DNA of 64,000 bases from Beijerinckiaceae bacterium (GCA_009773635.1 WSYC01000006.1:294745-358744); one strand, 5' to 3'. Positions 1 to 12,158 are shown, numbered from the stretch's first letter. Notes: a model not told the origin generated them from the sequence alone. Made by a program: numbers and translations.

Positions 1-1499
<1,499 letters not shown>

Positions 1500-1521
1500 T
1501 TAGCTGTAACGGTTTGATTCG

Positions 1522-1561
1522 CGCAAAAGAAAAAGCGCCATCCACAAGTCGATGGCGCTTT
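1522..1561 (-). terminator. Rho-independent terminator after secG
   Basis: On the minus strand an 11-bp perfect stem (AAAGCGCCATC paired with GATGGCGCTTT) closes an 8-base loop and is followed by TTCTTTT. It lies 24 bp past the secG stop codon and before pyrG, so it should end secG transcription. Confidence 0.8.
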
Positions 1562-1585
1562 CCGGTCTATGGGCCGGTGGAAGGC

Positions 1586-1945
1586 TTACGGTTTGGGCGC
1601 GGTGCCGCCCTGAATCTGCTTGAGCTGGTCAAGCACATTCGGTGCGCCGGCGGGCGCCGCAGGGGCATTCTGTGTCGTCGGCGGCGGCGGAGCGGCGTTG
1701 TCGAGCGGCGAGGACGGCGCCCGGCCGCGCGCGGCGACGATCGCGAGGAGCAGCGATGTGACGAAGAAGGCCGTGCCGAGAATGGCGGTCGCGCGTGTCA
1801 GCAGGTTGGCCTGCCCGCGCCCGGTCATGAATCCCGACGGGCTGGAGCCCATGCCGAGGCCGCCACCTTCGGAGCGTTGCAGCAGCACCACGCCGCAGAG
1901 CGCGATGACAATCAGCAGATGAACGACAATCAGAACGGTTTCCAT
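1586..1945 (-). CDS. secG: Protein translocase subunit SecG
   Basis: SecG is the small accessory subunit of the SecYEG channel in the inner membrane. The 119-residue protein has two hydrophobic segments (about residues 2-23 and 50-70) joined by the family loop QRSEGGGLGMGSSPSGFMTG. The C-terminal tail is rich in Pro and Ala, as is common in alphaproteobacterial SecG. The start METVLIVVHLL matches the family. It lies upstream of pyrG on the same strand and has its own terminator. Confidence 0.93.
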   Translation of the reverse strand: METVLIVVHLLIVIALCGVVLLQRSEGGGLGMGSSPSGFMTGRGQANLLTRATAILGTAFFVTSLLLAIVAARGRAPSSPLDNAAPPPPTTQNAPAAPAGAPNVLDQLKQIQGGTAPKP

Positions 1946-1980
1946 GGAAGCCTACGTTTTATCCGGCAGCGGAAGGGATT

Positions 1981-2024
1981 GAACGGGCTCATAGCCCGAA
2001 AGATCGGGCATGGCTAGCCCGTTC
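1981..2024. repeat. Nested inverted repeat between MFS gene and secG
   Basis: An outer 9-bp inverted repeat (GAACGGGCT with AGCCCGTTC) encloses an inner hairpin (GCCCGA-AAGA-TCGGGC). No T-tract follows on either strand, so this is not a standard intrinsic terminator. It sits between the MFS stop codon and the secG start codon, both on the minus strand. Its function is unknown. Confidence 0.45.
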
Positions 2025-2051
2025 GCAAGTCTCCGTCCGGGAGATTACCCC

Positions 2052-3287
2052 TCAAAGGGATGGATCGGGGCGCTGGAGCCTCAGGAAGGTGAGAAAGGCG
2101 ATCCCCGCGAGTGCTGCGAGCGTTGCAACCGCCGTTCCCATCCCGAGATGCGTTGCGATGGTCGCAAAAGCGACAGGCGCGCCCGCGTTGACGAAAAACC
2201 GGAGCCCTGTCACCCGGCCGACGAGCGTCGCGTATCCGTTCGGGCCGAACAGCAGCAGCGGTACCGTTCCGCGCGCAATTGTGATCAGCCCCTGGCTGAC
2301 CCCGTACAGCGCCGCGAAGACGACCGCGACAACCGGTGAGCCGGAGCCAACCAGCAGGATCAGAAGGCAGGCTGTCAGGGTCCCAAGCGCGATACGCCCG
2401 GTGACGAGCGCATCGAACCGCTGGCCGAAGGCCATTTCGACAATACGGGAAGCAACCTGCGCCGGGCCCATCACCATCGCGATCAAGGCGGCGGTTTCGG
2501 CCGGAAAGCCCTCGTTCTCGATGATCCTGAGCATGTGGACCGGGATCGAGGCATAGGCGAGGCCCGATACACAGATCACGATGGTGTAGAGCAGGATGGC
2601 GCGCTGGCGTGCCGCGCCCTGCAGGCTCGGAGCATCCGGTGGCGACGCTGCATCGCCCGGCCCGGCGGAGGCCAGTGGTTTGGCCGCTTTCAACACGAAC
2701 CAGTGCAGCGGTGCGGCAATCGCGAGATGGCTGAGTGCGAAGAGCAACAAGGTGCCGCGCCAGCCGAACCGGCTTTCAAGCCACAGGGTCAGCGGCCAGA
2801 AAATCGTCGATGCAAATCCGGCGATCAGCGTGATCGAGGTGATCCGCTGGCGCGCGTTGTGGCGATGGATCTGAGTGAGCCCGGCAAACGCGGATTCATA
2901 GACCACAAAACAGGTCGCGATCTCCATGAGGATGATGCTGACCCCGAACACCGGAAGCGATGGTGCCCAGGCGCAGAACAGCAGCGCAACCGTGGCGCCG
3001 AGGGACCCGCCCGCCATGACAATCCGCGCACCGTGGGCATCCAGCAAGCGCCCGACAAGCGGCGCCACGAAACCGCCGAGCAGCAGACCGACCGAGAAGA
3101 TGCCGAAGAAGGCGTCGAGCCCGATGTTGAAATCCCGGGCGATTGTGGGTGCCAGCACGCCGTAGGCGTAATACAGCGATCCGTAGGCCAGCGTCTGCGT
3201 CGCGCCCAACGCCAGAACCGGCCCTTCACTGAACCCGGCCAGGACGGAGCGAAGCAGGCCGGGGGATTCATCAGACAAATCTGGCAC
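2052..3287 (-). CDS. MFS transporter
   Basis: This is a 411-residue secondary transporter of the major facilitator superfamily with about twelve hydrophobic segments. A motif-A-like loop (GRLLDAHGARIVMAGG) lies between segments 2 and 3, and a soluble, Pro/Ala-rich loop near residues 200-225 separates the two halves. It resembles the CynX/YbfB-like MFS proteins common in proteobacteria, but no substrate can be read from the sequence. The neighbours, tpiA and secG, are on the same strand and unrelated in function. Confidence 0.85.
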   Translation of the reverse strand: MPDLSDESPGLLRSVLAGFSEGPVLALGATQTLAYGSLYYAYGVLAPTIARDFNIGLDAFFGIFSVGLLLGGFVAPLVGRLLDAHGARIVMAGGSLGATVALLFCAWAPSLPVFGVSIILMEIATCFVVYESAFAGLTQIHRHNARQRITSITLIAGFASTIFWPLTLWLESRFGWRGTLLLFALSHLAIAAPLHWFVLKAAKPLASAGPGDAASPPDAPSLQGAARQRAILLYTIVICVSGLAYASIPVHMLRIIENEGFPAETAALIAMVMGPAQVASRIVEMAFGQRFDALVTGRIALGTLTACLLILLVGSGSPVVAVVFAALYGVSQGLITIARGTVPLLLFGPNGYATLVGRVTGLRFFVNAGAPVAFATIATHLGMGTAVATLAALAGIAFLTFLRLQRPDPSL

Positions 3288-3376
3288 TCCTGAGCACCGG
3301 GTGCTCGTATCGGCGCAGGGTGTCGGCTATGTGACAGCGCATTCTTGTCTCTCAGGCCGCTCGGCCTCGATCATTG

Positions 3377-4126
3377 TTACGCCGCTTCGACGATCCCCAT
3401 GAAATCGACAGCCTTGAGCGAGGCGCCGCCGACGAGCGCGCCATCGACATCCGCCAGCGCCAGAATTTCTTTGGCATTCGAGGGCTTCACCGAACCGCCG
3501 TAGAGGATGCGGGTTTTTGCCGCCGTTTCCTTGCCCAGAAGTCGCGCCAGCGTCTTCCTGATATCGGCGTGGATTTCGGCGATGTCGGCGATGGTGGGCG
3601 TGAGTCCGGTGCCGATCGCCCAGACAGGCTCATAGGCGATGACGATCTGATCGGCGCTCACGCCGGCGGGAACGGAGCCCTTGACCTGCTTCTGCACGAC
3701 GGAGAGTGCCTTGCCGGCCTCGCGCTGGGCGCGGGTTTCGCCGACGCAGATGATCGCGAGCATGGCCTGCCCGATCACGGCTTCGGCCTTGGCCTTCACA
3801 TCGGCATCGGTTTCGCCGTGGTCGGCGCGGCGCTCGGAATGGCCGACGATGACGGCACTCGCGCCGCCGTCGAACAGCATTTCAGCCGAGAGATCACCCG
3901 TATGCGCGCCGGAAGCTTTCGCGTGGCAATCCTGCGCGCCGACCTTGATCCCCGAGCCGAGCGCCGAGGCGGCGGCCGGGAACAGCAGCGTCACCGGTGG
4001 GCAGATCAGCATCTCGACCCTGGCCCGCAGGACCGGGGTATAGGCGCGTGCCATCATGGAGAGTTCCAGCAGGCTCGCGCGCAACCCGTTCATCTTCCAG
4101 TTGCCGGCGACGAGGGGTTTGCGCAT
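3377..4126 (-). CDS. tpiA: Triosephosphate isomerase
   Basis: The enzyme interconverts dihydroxyacetone phosphate and glyceraldehyde 3-phosphate in glycolysis and gluconeogenesis. The 249-residue protein has the substrate-binding Asn9 and Lys11 (GNWKMNG), electrophilic His96 (VIVGHSERR), catalytic Glu166 ([12 protein letters not shown]) and the phosphate-binding YGGSVKP. I chose the ATG at 4126 because it matches the family N-terminus [11 protein letters not shown] and has GGAG about 8 bp upstream. An in-frame ATG 63 bp upstream would only add a non-conserved extension. The gene diverges from the ppiD-like gene. Confidence 0.97.
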   Translation of the reverse strand: MRKPLVAGNWKMNGLRASLLELSMMARAYTPVLRARVEMLICPPVTLLFPAAASALGSGIKVGAQDCHAKASGAHTGDLSAEMLFDGGASAVIVGHSERRADHGETDADVKAKAEAVIGQAMLAIICVGETRAQREAGKALSVVQKQVKGSVPAGVSADQIVIAYEPVWAIGTGLTPTIADIAEIHADIRKTLARLLGKETAAKTRILYGGSVKPSNAKEILALADVDGALVGGASLKAVDFMGIVEAA

Positions 4127-4353
4127 GGGAATCTCCTGGTTGAAATGCGGATTTGCAGCGCGACTAGCATGGCGCGCGGGTGGCTTCAATGCGAGGAAGC
4201 GGTGCCGGTGAGGCTATCAACCGCCCTCTCCCGCGCGCGGCGCAAAAGCGTGGCTTCCCGGACGCAAAAGCTTGCCTTCGCGGGCACCCCTGCCTATGGT
4301 CCCGCGCCAAACGCCTGAGAATTCCACGCCAATTCATGAGCTCCTGAACCGCC

Positions 4354-6279
4354 ATGCTGAATGCCATCCGTGTCGCCTCCTCCAAATGGCTGGGTCGCCT
4401 GGTCCTCTCCGTGATCATGGGCGTGCTCATCATCTCGTTCGCGATCTGGGGGATCGGCGATATTTTCCGGGGCGGCGTGAACCGTACGGCCGCGAGCGTT
4501 GGCTCAACGAGCATCGGCGCGGAAGAGTTCCGCACCACCTTCAACAACGAGCTGCGCCGCATCCAGCAGCAGACGCGGCGCCCGGTCACGACCGAACAGG
4601 CGCGCGCCTTCGGGCTCGACCGCGAGGTGCTCAACCGCACGATCGACGAGGCGGCGCTGAACCAGAAGGCACGTGCGCTCGGCCTGGCGGTCGATCAGCC
4701 CACCATCGTGCGCTCGATCACCGAAGCGCCGGATTTCAAGATCGGCGGCATGTTCGATCGCAACCGCCTCGCCGAAGCGCTCCAGCAGGCCGGGCTGTCG
4801 GAGGCGCAGTTCGTCAAGCAGCAGGGCGATCTCGTCGTCCGGCTCCAGCTCCTCAACGGGCTGGTCGGCGGATTGCCGGGCTCGGAAACGCTCGCGCGGG
4901 CGATTCACCAGTTCCGCAATGAGGAGCGCAACCTCGATGTTATCGTCGTGCCGGTGGACAAGGCTGCGGCCCCCGCCGAGCCCGATGAGGCCGCGCTGAA
5001 GACCTTCTATGAAGAACGCAAGGCCGAGTTCCGCACGGTCGAGACGCGCAAGGTGACGCTGATCCAGGCGGGGCCGGCGGATTTCGCCGCAGGCTTGACG
5101 ATCACCGAGACCGACCTCAAGGCCTATTACGATCGGCAGCTGGCTGCCGGTCGCTTCGGCTCGCCCGAGCGGCGGCAGGCGCAGCGCGTCCTGTTTGATA
5201 CCGAAGCCGAGGCAAAAGCGGCGGCGGAGAAGGTCGCGGCCGGCACGCCGTTCGAGGCGCTGCTGATCGAGAAGAAACTCAACGAAAAGGATGTCGATCT
5301 TGGCCTCAAGAGCGCGGCGGAAATCGGCGATCCGGCGTTGCGCACGGCGATTTTCGCCACGCAGGAAGGCCGGATCACAGCGCCGATCAAGGATGCTTTC
5401 GGCTTTGTGCTCGTGCGGGTTCTCAAGGTCGAGCCGGCCAAGATCACGCCGTTCGAAACCGTTCGCGGCCAGATCGAGGGGGACACCCGCGCCGACAAGC
5501 TCCAGCGTGACCCGACCATTCGCTCCAAGCTCGATGTGATCTTCAAGACGATCGAGGAGGCCCGCACCTCCGGCAAGAGCCTTGCGGAGGCTGCGACAGC
5601 AGCGGGAATCGCGCCGGTCATGCTGCCGGCGGTCGACAAGCAGGGTGGCGACGGCGTCGGCGGCCGCGTCGCGCTGCCGGGCGGGACGGATGTGCTCAAT
5701 GCGATCTTCGCCTCCGATATCGGTCTTGACAACGAGCCGGTCCAGACCCGCGACGGTGGCCATATCTGGTACGAGGTCAACGGCGTCGAACCGGCGCGCG
5801 ACAAGGCCTTTGAGGAGGTCAAGGATCAGGTCAAGGCGCGGCTTGTCGCCGACCGGCGCGACAAGGCGCTGGCGGAATGGCTGACCGGTTTCGTCAAGAA
5901 GATCGATGAGGGCGCGACGCTTGCTTCGATCTCGGCCGAGCTGGGCATTCCGGTCCAGCGTCTCACCGGCCTCAAGCGGAATGCCCGCGATGCCGTGCTC
6001 GGCCAGTCTGGTGTCGAGCGTGCCTTCGCCGGTCCCGTCGGCAAGCCGGTCAGCGCGCTCGCGGCCGATGGTGTCAGCCGCGTTCTCATCGTGCCGGTGG
6101 CAACAAGCCTCCTGCCCTATGATGCTGCGGCGGACGAGAAGTCGGGGCTTGGTCGGCAGATCGCGCAGGGCATGGCGGACGACATGATGGCGCAATATAC
6201 GGCCGGTCTGAAGAAGACGCTCGGCGTTTCCATCAATCAGGCGGTCGTCAACCAGGCGCTCGGCCAGTCGACGAACTGA
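4354..6279 (+). CDS. ppiD: PpiD-like periplasmic folding chaperone (SurA_N and PPIC domains)
   Basis: This is a membrane-anchored peptidyl-prolyl isomerase/chaperone for proteins leaving the Sec channel. The 641-residue protein has a short cytoplasmic N-terminus, one transmembrane helix (about residues 15-34, ending ISFAIWGIGDIFRGG), a SurA-like N-terminal chaperone region (about 40-190), and a parvulin-type rotamase region (about 250-365, ending with DAFGFVLVRV). trpE starts 2 bp after the stop codon, so the trp genes are probably co-transcribed from upstream of this gene; this order is common in alphaproteobacteria. Confidence 0.9.
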   Translation: MLNAIRVASSKWLGRLVLSVIMGVLIISFAIWGIGDIFRGGVNRTAASVGSTSIGAEEFRTTFNNELRRIQQQTRRPVTTEQARAFGLDREVLNRTIDEAALNQKARALGLAVDQPTIVRSITEAPDFKIGGMFDRNRLAEALQQAGLSEAQFVKQQGDLVVRLQLLNGLVGGLPGSETLARAIHQFRNEERNLDVIVVPVDKAAAPAEPDEAALKTFYEERKAEFRTVETRKVTLIQAGPADFAAGLTITETDLKAYYDRQLAAGRFGSPERRQAQRVLFDTEAEAKAAAEKVAAGTPFEALLIEKKLNEKDVDLGLKSAAEIGDPALRTAIFATQEGRITAPIKDAFGFVLVRVLKVEPAKITPFETVRGQIEGDTRADKLQRDPTIRSKLDVIFKTIEEARTSGKSLAEAATAAGIAPVMLPAVDKQGGDGVGGRVALPGGTDVLNAIFASDIGLDNEPVQTRDGGHIWYEVNGVEPARDKAFEEVKDQVKARLVADRRDKALAEWLTGFVKKIDEGATLASISAELGIPVQRLTGLKRNARDAVLGQSGVERAFAGPVGKPVSALAADGVSRVLIVPVATSLLPYDAAADEKSGLGRQIAQGMADDMMAQYTAGLKKTLGVSINQAVVNQALGQSTN

Positions 6280-6281
6280 CG

Positions 6282-7805
6282 ATGCCGGTCGAACCCGCCT
6301 TCGATGTTTTCGAGCAGCGCTTTGGCGCTGGTGAGGCGCAATGCCTCGCGATGCGGCTGGTCGCGGATCTCGAAACGCCGGTTTCGGCGTATCTGAAATT
6401 GAAAGCCCTTGCCGGCACCGGGCCGAGCTTCCTGCTCGAATCGGTGGAAGGCGGCGCGGTTCGTGGCCGGTATTCCATCATCGGCCTCCTGCCCGATCTG
6501 ACGTGGCGCTGCGCTGGCGATCGCACCGAGATCACGCGTGGCGGAAAGACGGAAACCCTCGCCGGCAAGCCGCTCGATACCCTGCGCGCGTTGCTGGCGG
6601 AGAGCCGCATTCCGCATCTTGCAGGGCTGCCGCCGATGGCGAGCGGTGTCTTCGGCTTCCTCGGCTATGACATGGTCCGGCAGATGGAGCGCCTCGGCCC
6701 GGCGAAGGTCGATCCGATCGGCGTGCCCGATGCGCTGATGATCCGCCCGACCGTGCTGGTGGTGTTTGACGCCGTGAAAGACGAGATCATCGTCATGACG
6801 CCGGTCTTCCCGAAGCCCGGCGTTCTGGCAAAGGCGGCGTATGAGGCGGCGACAGACCGGCTGAACATGGTTGTTGCTGCGCTCGACGCCCCGCTAATTC
6901 ACCTGGGCGCGCCGGCCGATCCCGATGCCCGCCTGCCGCAAACCGTCTCCAACACCACGCCGGACGAATACCGGGCGATGGTGGCGCAGGCGAAGGAGTA
7001 TATCCTCGCCGGCGATATCTTTCAGGTCGTGCTCTCCCAACGGTTCTCGACGCCGTTCGATCTCGATGCCTTCTCGCTCTATCGGGCGCTGCGCCGGGTG
7101 AACCCCTCGCCTTACCTCTGCTATCTCGATTTTGCCGAGTTCCAGATCGTCTGCTCATCCCCGGAAATTCTGGTGAAGGTTGTGGATGATCAGAAGGGCG
7201 GGAAAAAAGTCACCATCCGCCCGATCGCCGGCACGCGGCCGCGCGGTGCGACGCCCGCCGACGACAAGCGGCTGGAGGAAGAGCTGCTGGATGATCCCAA
7301 GGAGCGCGCCGAGCACCTGATGCTGCTCGATCTTGGCCGCAACGATGTCGGGCGCGTCTCGGAAATCGGTTCGGTCGAGGTCACCGACAGCTACTTCGTC
7401 GAGCGCTACTCTCAGGTGATGCACATCGTCTCGAACGTCGAGGGCAGGCTTGATCCGCGCTTTGATGTGATCGATGCGCTTGCGGCCGGCTTTCCGGCAG
7501 GCACGGTTTCCGGCGCGCCGAAAATCCGCGCGATGCAGATCATCGACGAGCTGGAGAAGGACAAGCGCGGGGCCTATGCCGGCGCGATCGGCTATTTCGG
7601 GGCTGATGGCGCGATGGATACCTGCATCGTTCTGCGCACGGCGGTGGTGAAGGACGGCGTGATGCACGTGCAGGCGGGCGCCGGCATCGTTCACGATTCC
7701 GACCCCGCCTCCGAGCAGGCCGAGTGTGAGAACAAGGCCAAAGCCCTGTTTCGTGCCGCCGAGGAAGCGGTAAGGTTTGCCTCTCGTGGCAAACGCGGGC
7801 AGTGA
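6282..7805 (+). CDS. trpE: Anthranilate synthase component I
   Basis: TrpE aminates chorismate to anthranilate in the first step of tryptophan synthesis, using ammonia from TrpG. The 507-residue protein has an N-terminal regulatory domain containing FLLESVEGG, the element that in relatives binds tryptophan for feedback inhibition. The chorismate-binding domain carries IAGTRPRG, LDLGRNDVGRV and FPAGTVSGAPKIRAMQ. The gene is immediately downstream of the ppiD-like gene with no room for a leader-peptide attenuator directly in front. trpG follows after 173 bp that hold a palindromic repeat. Confidence 0.97.
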   Translation: MPVEPAFDVFEQRFGAGEAQCLAMRLVADLETPVSAYLKLKALAGTGPSFLLESVEGGAVRGRYSIIGLLPDLTWRCAGDRTEITRGGKTETLAGKPLDTLRALLAESRIPHLAGLPPMASGVFGFLGYDMVRQMERLGPAKVDPIGVPDALMIRPTVLVVFDAVKDEIIVMTPVFPKPGVLAKAAYEAATDRLNMVVAALDAPLIHLGAPADPDARLPQTVSNTTPDEYRAMVAQAKEYILAGDIFQVVLSQRFSTPFDLDAFSLYRALRRVNPSPYLCYLDFAEFQIVCSSPEILVKVVDDQKGGKKVTIRPIAGTRPRGATPADDKRLEEELLDDPKERAEHLMLLDLGRNDVGRVSEIGSVEVTDSYFVERYSQVMHIVSNVEGRLDPRFDVIDALAAGFPAGTVSGAPKIRAMQIIDELEKDKRGAYAGAIGYFGADGAMDTCIVLRTAVVKDGVMHVQAGAGIVHDSDPASEQAECENKAKALFRAAEEAVRFASRGKRGQ

Positions 7806-7810
7806 TATCC

Positions 7811-7906
7811 TGTCATTCCCGACGCGCCGAAGGTGCGGGCGGGAATCCAGAACGGGATAAGAGACTGGATTCCCGTTCAGCGGCTCTGCCGCCGCCGGGA
7901 ATGACA
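7811..7906. repeat. Dispersed palindromic repeat, type 2 (TGTCATTCCCG family), copy 1
   Basis: A 96-bp imperfect palindrome begins TGTCATTCCCG and ends CGGGAATGACA, with inner arms GGGAATCCAG and CTGGATTCCC. It lies between trpE and trpG inside an operon, so it would be transcribed as a long hairpin that could affect mRNA stability or expression of trpG relative to trpE. A second full copy is at 44423-44523 and a half copy at 41127-41162. Confidence 0.85.
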
Positions 7907-7978
7907 CGGGAGGGGCACGTTTTTCTTGACCTCCCTCCCTGCATGCGCTTGGACTGATCGCCGTTTTCGAGGTTCCCC

Positions 7979-8575
7979 ATGCGCGTTGCCCTGATCGACA
8001 ACTATGACAGCTTCACTTTCAACGTCGTGCACGCGCTGGGCGCGCATGGCGCGACGATTGACGTGATCCGCAACGACGCGATGAGCGCCGAGGACCTGCT
8101 CGCGCGCGGGCACGAGGCCATCGTTGTCTCGCCCGGTCCGTGCACGCCAACTGAGGCCGGGATTTCGCTCGATGTCATCAGGCTTGCAGCGGGAAAAGTG
8201 CCGCTGTTCGGGGTTTGCCTCGGGCATCAGGCCATCGGGCAGGCGTTTGGCGGCAAGGTGATCCGCGCGACGCCGATGCACGGCAAGATTTCCCGCGTCA
8301 GCCACGATGGCAAGGGCCTGTTCCGCGGCATCAACGGCCCGCTGGAAGTCACGCGTTACCATTCACTCGTGGTCGAGGCCGCTTCGATGCCCGAGGCGCT
8401 TCTCGCCACCGCCCGCTCCGAGGACGGGCTGGTGATGGCGCTCCAGCATCGCGCCAAGCCGATCTATGGCGTGCAGTTTCACCCCGAATCCATCGCGACC
8501 GAGCAGGGCTCCGCGATTTGCCGGAATTTCCTCACCCTCGCGCGGGAATTCAACGCCTGCACCAAAGCTGCCTGA
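7979..8575 (+). CDS. trpG: Anthranilate synthase component II (glutamine amidotransferase)
   Basis: TrpG hydrolyses glutamine and supplies ammonia to TrpE. The 198-residue class I amidotransferase has the nucleophile Cys80 in [16 protein letters not shown], the YHSLVVE motif and the catalytic His-Glu in GVQFHPES. Equivalent enzymes can also serve p-aminobenzoate synthesis with PabB, which cannot be excluded, but the position between trpE and trpD favours TrpG. trpD starts 10 bp after its stop codon. Confidence 0.95.
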   Translation: MRVALIDNYDSFTFNVVHALGAHGATIDVIRNDAMSAEDLLARGHEAIVVSPGPCTPTEAGISLDVIRLAAGKVPLFGVCLGHQAIGQAFGGKVIRATPMHGKISRVSHDGKGLFRGINGPLEVTRYHSLVVEAASMPEALLATARSEDGLVMALQHRAKPIYGVQFHPESIATEQGSAICRNFLTLAREFNACTKAA

Positions 8576-8585
8576 GAGTAAAAAG

Positions 8586-9605
8586 ATGGACGCGTTCAAG
8601 CCGCTTATCGCCAAGGTCGCCGCCGGGCTGCCGCTTTCCGCAACCGAAGCGGAACTGGCGTTCAGCCAGATCCTCTCCGGCGAATCCACCCCGGCGCAGA
8701 CGGCGGGCTTCCTGATGGCGCTGCGCGTGCGCGGCGAGAGCGTGGATGAAGTCACCGGCGCGGTCAAAGCCATGCGCGGCAAAATGCTGGCGGTGACGCC
8801 GGTTCCGGGCGCGATCGATGTCGTCGGCACGGGCGGCGATGCCTCGGGGTCGTGGAACGTTTCGACGCTCGCGGGGCTGATTGTCGCGGCTTGCGGCGTG
8901 CCGGTCACCAAGCACGGCAACCGCGCGGCCTCCTCGAAATCCGGCACAGCGGATGTGTTGCAGGCGCTGGGGGTGAAAATCGGCCTGACGCCGGCGGAAG
9001 TTTCGGCCTGCGTCGCAAAGGCCGGCTTTGCCTTCATGCTTGCACCCGCACATCACCCGGCGATGCGGCACGTCGCGCCGGTGCGAACCGAGCTCGGCAC
9101 GCGGACGATTTTCAACCTGCTGGGGCCACTCTCCAACCCGGCAGGGGTGAAGCGCATCCTGCTCGGCGTTTTCGCGCCGTCCTGGCTCGAACCCATCGCC
9201 GAAACCCTGCGCGATCTCGGCACCGAGGCGGCGTGGGTCGTGCATGGCTCGGACGGGCTCGATGAAATCACCACCACGGGACCAACCTCGGTGGTCGAAC
9301 TGAAAAATGGCCAGATCCGTGCCTTCGAGATCACGCCGGAAGACGCCGGGCTGCCGCTCTCCGATCCCGAAGCCCTCAAGGGCGGGGAACCCGGCCAGAA
9401 TGCCGCCGCACTGACGGCTGTGGTCGATGGCGCGAAGAACGCTTACCGCGATATCGCGGTGTTCAACGCCGCCGCCGCGCTGGTGGTCGCCGGTAAGGCC
9501 GCCGACCTGAAGGACGGCGCTGCGCAGGCCGCCGCCGCGCTCGATTCAGGCAAGGTGAAGGCCCTGCTGGCAGCGGTGGTTAAAGCCTCGAACGAGGCAG
9601 TTTGA
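8586..9605 (+). CDS. trpD: Anthranilate phosphoribosyltransferase
   Basis: TrpD joins anthranilate to PRPP in the second committed step of tryptophan synthesis. The 339-residue protein has the PRPP-binding motif [19 protein letters not shown] and the anthranilate-site motif [12 protein letters not shown]. The start at the ATG of [10 protein letters not shown] fits the family. An upstream in-frame start would overlap trpG by about 110 bp and add non-conserved sequence. Its stop codon overlaps the ATG of trpC, which indicates translational coupling. Confidence 0.96.
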   Translation: MDAFKPLIAKVAAGLPLSATEAELAFSQILSGESTPAQTAGFLMALRVRGESVDEVTGAVKAMRGKMLAVTPVPGAIDVVGTGGDASGSWNVSTLAGLIVAACGVPVTKHGNRAASSKSGTADVLQALGVKIGLTPAEVSACVAKAGFAFMLAPAHHPAMRHVAPVRTELGTRTIFNLLGPLSNPAGVKRILLGVFAPSWLEPIAETLRDLGTEAAWVVHGSDGLDEITTTGPTSVVELKNGQIRAFEITPEDAGLPLSDPEALKGGEPGQNAAALTAVVDGAKNAYRDIAVFNAAAALVVAGKAADLKDGAAQAAAALDSGKVKALLAAVVKASNEAV

Positions 9606-10417
9606 TGGCTGATATTCTCAAACAGATCGAGGCGACCAAGCGCGAGGAAATCGCTGCCGCGAAGGCGCGGGTTTCCGAGGCCGAGCTGAGGCGCCGCGCG
9701 GCGGATGCCGATGCGCCGCGTGGGTTCACAAGAGCCATCGAGAAGACGCTGGGAGACAAGCTTTTTGCGCTGATCGCCGAGATCAAGAAGGCGAGTCCGT
9801 CCAAGGGGTTGATCCGCGCGGACTTCGATCCACCTGCCCTCGCCCGTGCCTATACCGAGGGCGGCGCAACCTGCCTCTCGGTGCTGACCGATACACCGTA
9901 TTTTCAGGGCGCACCGGAATATCTTGTCGCGGCACGCGCCAGCACAACCCTTCCGGTGATCCGCAAGGATTTCCTGTTCGAGCCCTATCAGGTCTATGAG
10001 GCGCGGGCGATGGGCGCGGACTGCATCCTCGTCATCATGGCCTCGGTGGATGATGCCATGGCGCTCGAACTCACCCAATGCGCTGAAAGCCTCGGCATGG
10101 ATGCTCTGATTGAGGTGCACGACGCCGAGGAACTCGAACGGGCGCTGAAGCTTCCTTCGCGCCTTGTCGGCATCAACAACCGTAACTTGCGGACCTTCGA
10201 GGTCAGCCTTGAGGTTTCCGAAGTGCTCGCGCCGAAAATCCCGGCGGACCGGATCATCGTTGGTGAAAGCGGCATCTTCACGCATGATGATTGCATCAGG
10301 CTCGCCAAATCGCGCATTTCCACCTTCCTTGTCGGTGAAAGCCTGATGCGCAAGGATGATGTTGCCGCCGCGACGCGCGCGCTGCTCGGGTTTGATGCGG
10401 CCGGGGAAGCTGCATGA
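9605..10417 (+). CDS. trpC: Indole-3-glycerol phosphate synthase
   Basis: TrpC closes the indole ring by converting carboxyphenylamino-deoxyribulose phosphate to indole-glycerol phosphate. The 270-residue TIM barrel shows [13 protein letters not shown] near the N-terminus, [11 protein letters not shown] and the phosphate-binding VGESGIF. The ATG at 9605 shares its first base with the trpD TGA. A TTG one codon earlier is open but less likely. moaC overlaps the 3' end by 4 bp. Confidence 0.96.
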   Translation: MADILKQIEATKREEIAAAKARVSEAELRRRAADADAPRGFTRAIEKTLGDKLFALIAEIKKASPSKGLIRADFDPPALARAYTEGGATCLSVLTDTPYFQGAPEYLVAARASTTLPVIRKDFLFEPYQVYEARAMGADCILVIMASVDDAMALELTQCAESLGMDALIEVHDAEELERALKLPSRLVGINNRNLRTFEVSLEVSEVLAPKIPADRIIVGESGIFTHDDCIRLAKSRISTFLVGESLMRKDDVAAATRALLGFDAAGEAA

Positions 10418-10914
10418 GCCACCTCACCCATCTCGACGCAACCGGCGCGGCGCATATGGTCGATGTCGGCGAAAAAGCCGTCACCACCCGCGAGGCGCTG
10501 GCCGAGGGCCGCGTCGTGATGGAACGCGCGACGCTCGATCTCATCCGCTCCGGCCTTTCGAAAAAGGGTGATGTCATTGCTGTCGCGCGCATCGCCGGCA
10601 TCATGGCCGCGAAGAGGACGCATGAGCTGATCCCGCTCTGCCACCCCTTGTTGTTGACCAAGGTTTCTGTCGAAATCGAGCCGGATGAGGCGCTGCCCGG
10701 CCTGCGCGTCCGGGCACTGGCACGCGTTTCGGGCCAGACCGGCGTCGAAATGGAGGCACTGACGGCCGTTTCCGTCGCTTGCCTCACGATTTACGATATG
10801 GCCAAAGCGGTCGATCGCGGCATGCGGATCGAGGGTATTCGCCTTCTGGAAAAATCCGGCGGCAAATCCGGTGATTGGCGCGCCGGAACACCCAATTCGG
10901 AGCCATCAGCGTGA
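10414..10914 (+). CDS. moaC: Cyclic pyranopterin monophosphate synthase
   Basis: MoaC carries out the second half of the first step of molybdenum cofactor synthesis, forming cyclic pyranopterin monophosphate after MoaA. The 166-residue protein has the family signatures [18 protein letters not shown] and [20 protein letters not shown]. It overlaps trpC and moeA by ATGA and GTGA junctions, so the cofactor genes are translationally coupled to the trp genes. The formate dehydrogenase in this window would need this cofactor (or its tungsten form). Confidence 0.96.
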   Translation: MSHLTHLDATGAAHMVDVGEKAVTTREALAEGRVVMERATLDLIRSGLSKKGDVIAVARIAGIMAAKRTHELIPLCHPLLLTKVSVEIEPDEALPGLRVRALARVSGQTGVEMEALTAVSVACLTIYDMAKAVDRGMRIEGIRLLEKSGGKSGDWRAGTPNSEPSA

Positions 10915-12158
10915 CCGCCGTCGGCACGGACAGCGGTGGTCGACCGCCGCTCCTGCCGGTCGCCGAAGCCCTCGCGCGCATCCTCGCCGCCGGGCGCACC
11001 CACCCCCGGACCATCAAGCGCGTTCCCGTCGCCGAGGCCAATGGCCGCGTACTGGCGGCGGATCTTGCCGCGCTGCGTACTCAGCCGCCGTCAGATGTCT
11101 CGTCGATGGACGGCTTCGCCCTGCGCTCGGCGGATGCCGCGCAACCGGGCGCACGTCTCGCCATCATCGGCGAAAGCGCGGCCGGCCATCCGTTTTCCGG
11201 CACGGTTGGCGCTGGCGAAGCGATCCGCATCTACACCGGCGCGGTGCTGCCCGAGGGTGCCGATACGGTTTTGCTTCAGGAGCGCGCGACAGTTTCTGGC
11301 GACTGGCTGATCCCCGAGATCGCGTTGGCCGCTGGAACGCACATCCGCCGCGCCGGGCGCGATTTTACCGAAGGCGCGGTAGCGCTTCGCGCTAGCACCC
11401 GCCTCACACCGGGCGCGATCGCGCTCGCCGGCGCGCTCAACCACGCGAAAGTGCCGGTCTTTGCCCGCCCGCGCCTCGCCATTCTCGCGACGGGGGATGA
11501 ACTCGTCGCCGCCGGGGCGCATGATGCGAAAACCGGCATCGTCGCCACCAACGCCTATGCGATCGCCGCCATGGCGCGCGCGGCAGGTGCCGAAATCCTC
11601 GATCTCGGCATCGCGCAGGACACCGAGGCGAGCCTTGAGGCCGCCTTCGATGCAGCGGCGGGCTGGCCGGCGGATTGCCTCGTCACGATCGGCGGGGCGT
11701 CGGTCGGCAAGCACGATCTCGTGCGCCCGGTCGCGGCCAAGCGCGGCGCAACGCTCGATTTCTACAAGATCGCGATGCGGCCGGGAAAGCCGCTTAACTT
11801 CGGCACTCTGGGGCCGACGTTGCTGGTGGGACTGCCCGGCAATCCGGTTTCGGCGCTGGTCTGTGCCCGCCTTTTCCTGATGCCGCTGATCGGGGCGCTG
11901 CAAGGCGATGCCCGCGCCGGGCAGGATGACGCCGAACCCGCCATGCTCGGTGCGGCCCTCGCAGCCAATGACGAACGGCAGGATCACCTCCGGGCAACGC
12001 TCTCCCGCACGCCGGATGGCCGTCTGATCGCGACGGCTTTTCCGGATCAGGATTCCTCCCTGCTCTCGGTCTATGCAGTGGCGGAGGCGCTGATCCTGCG
12101 CGAGCCGCACGCGTCGGCGGCAAGCGCCGGCGAAGCCTGCCGTATCTTGCGATTGTAG
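10911..12158 (+). CDS. moeA: Molybdopterin molybdenumtransferase
   Basis: MoeA inserts molybdate into adenylated molybdopterin. The 415-residue protein carries [48 protein letters not shown] and [14 protein letters not shown], in family order. I place the start at the GTG at 10911 because it overlaps the moaC stop codon as GTGA, as at the other junctions of this operon. A TTG at 10875 would add 12 residues overlapping moaC. lexA follows after a 123-bp gap holding its SOS operator. Confidence 0.94.
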   Translation: MTAVGTDSGGRPPLLPVAEALARILAAGRTHPRTIKRVPVAEANGRVLAADLAALRTQPPSDVSSMDGFALRSADAAQPGARLAIIGESAAGHPFSGTVGAGEAIRIYTGAVLPEGADTVLLQERATVSGDWLIPEIALAAGTHIRRAGRDFTEGAVALRASTRLTPGAIALAGALNHAKVPVFARPRLAILATGDELVAAGAHDAKTGIVATNAYAIAAMARAAGAEILDLGIAQDTEASLEAAFDAAAGWPADCLVTIGGASVGKHDLVRPVAAKRGATLDFYKIAMRPGKPLNFGTLGPTLLVGLPGNPVSALVCARLFLMPLIGALQGDARAGQDDAEPAMLGAALAANDERQDHLRATLSRTPDGRLIATAFPDQDSSLLSVYAVAEALILREPHASAASAGEACRILRL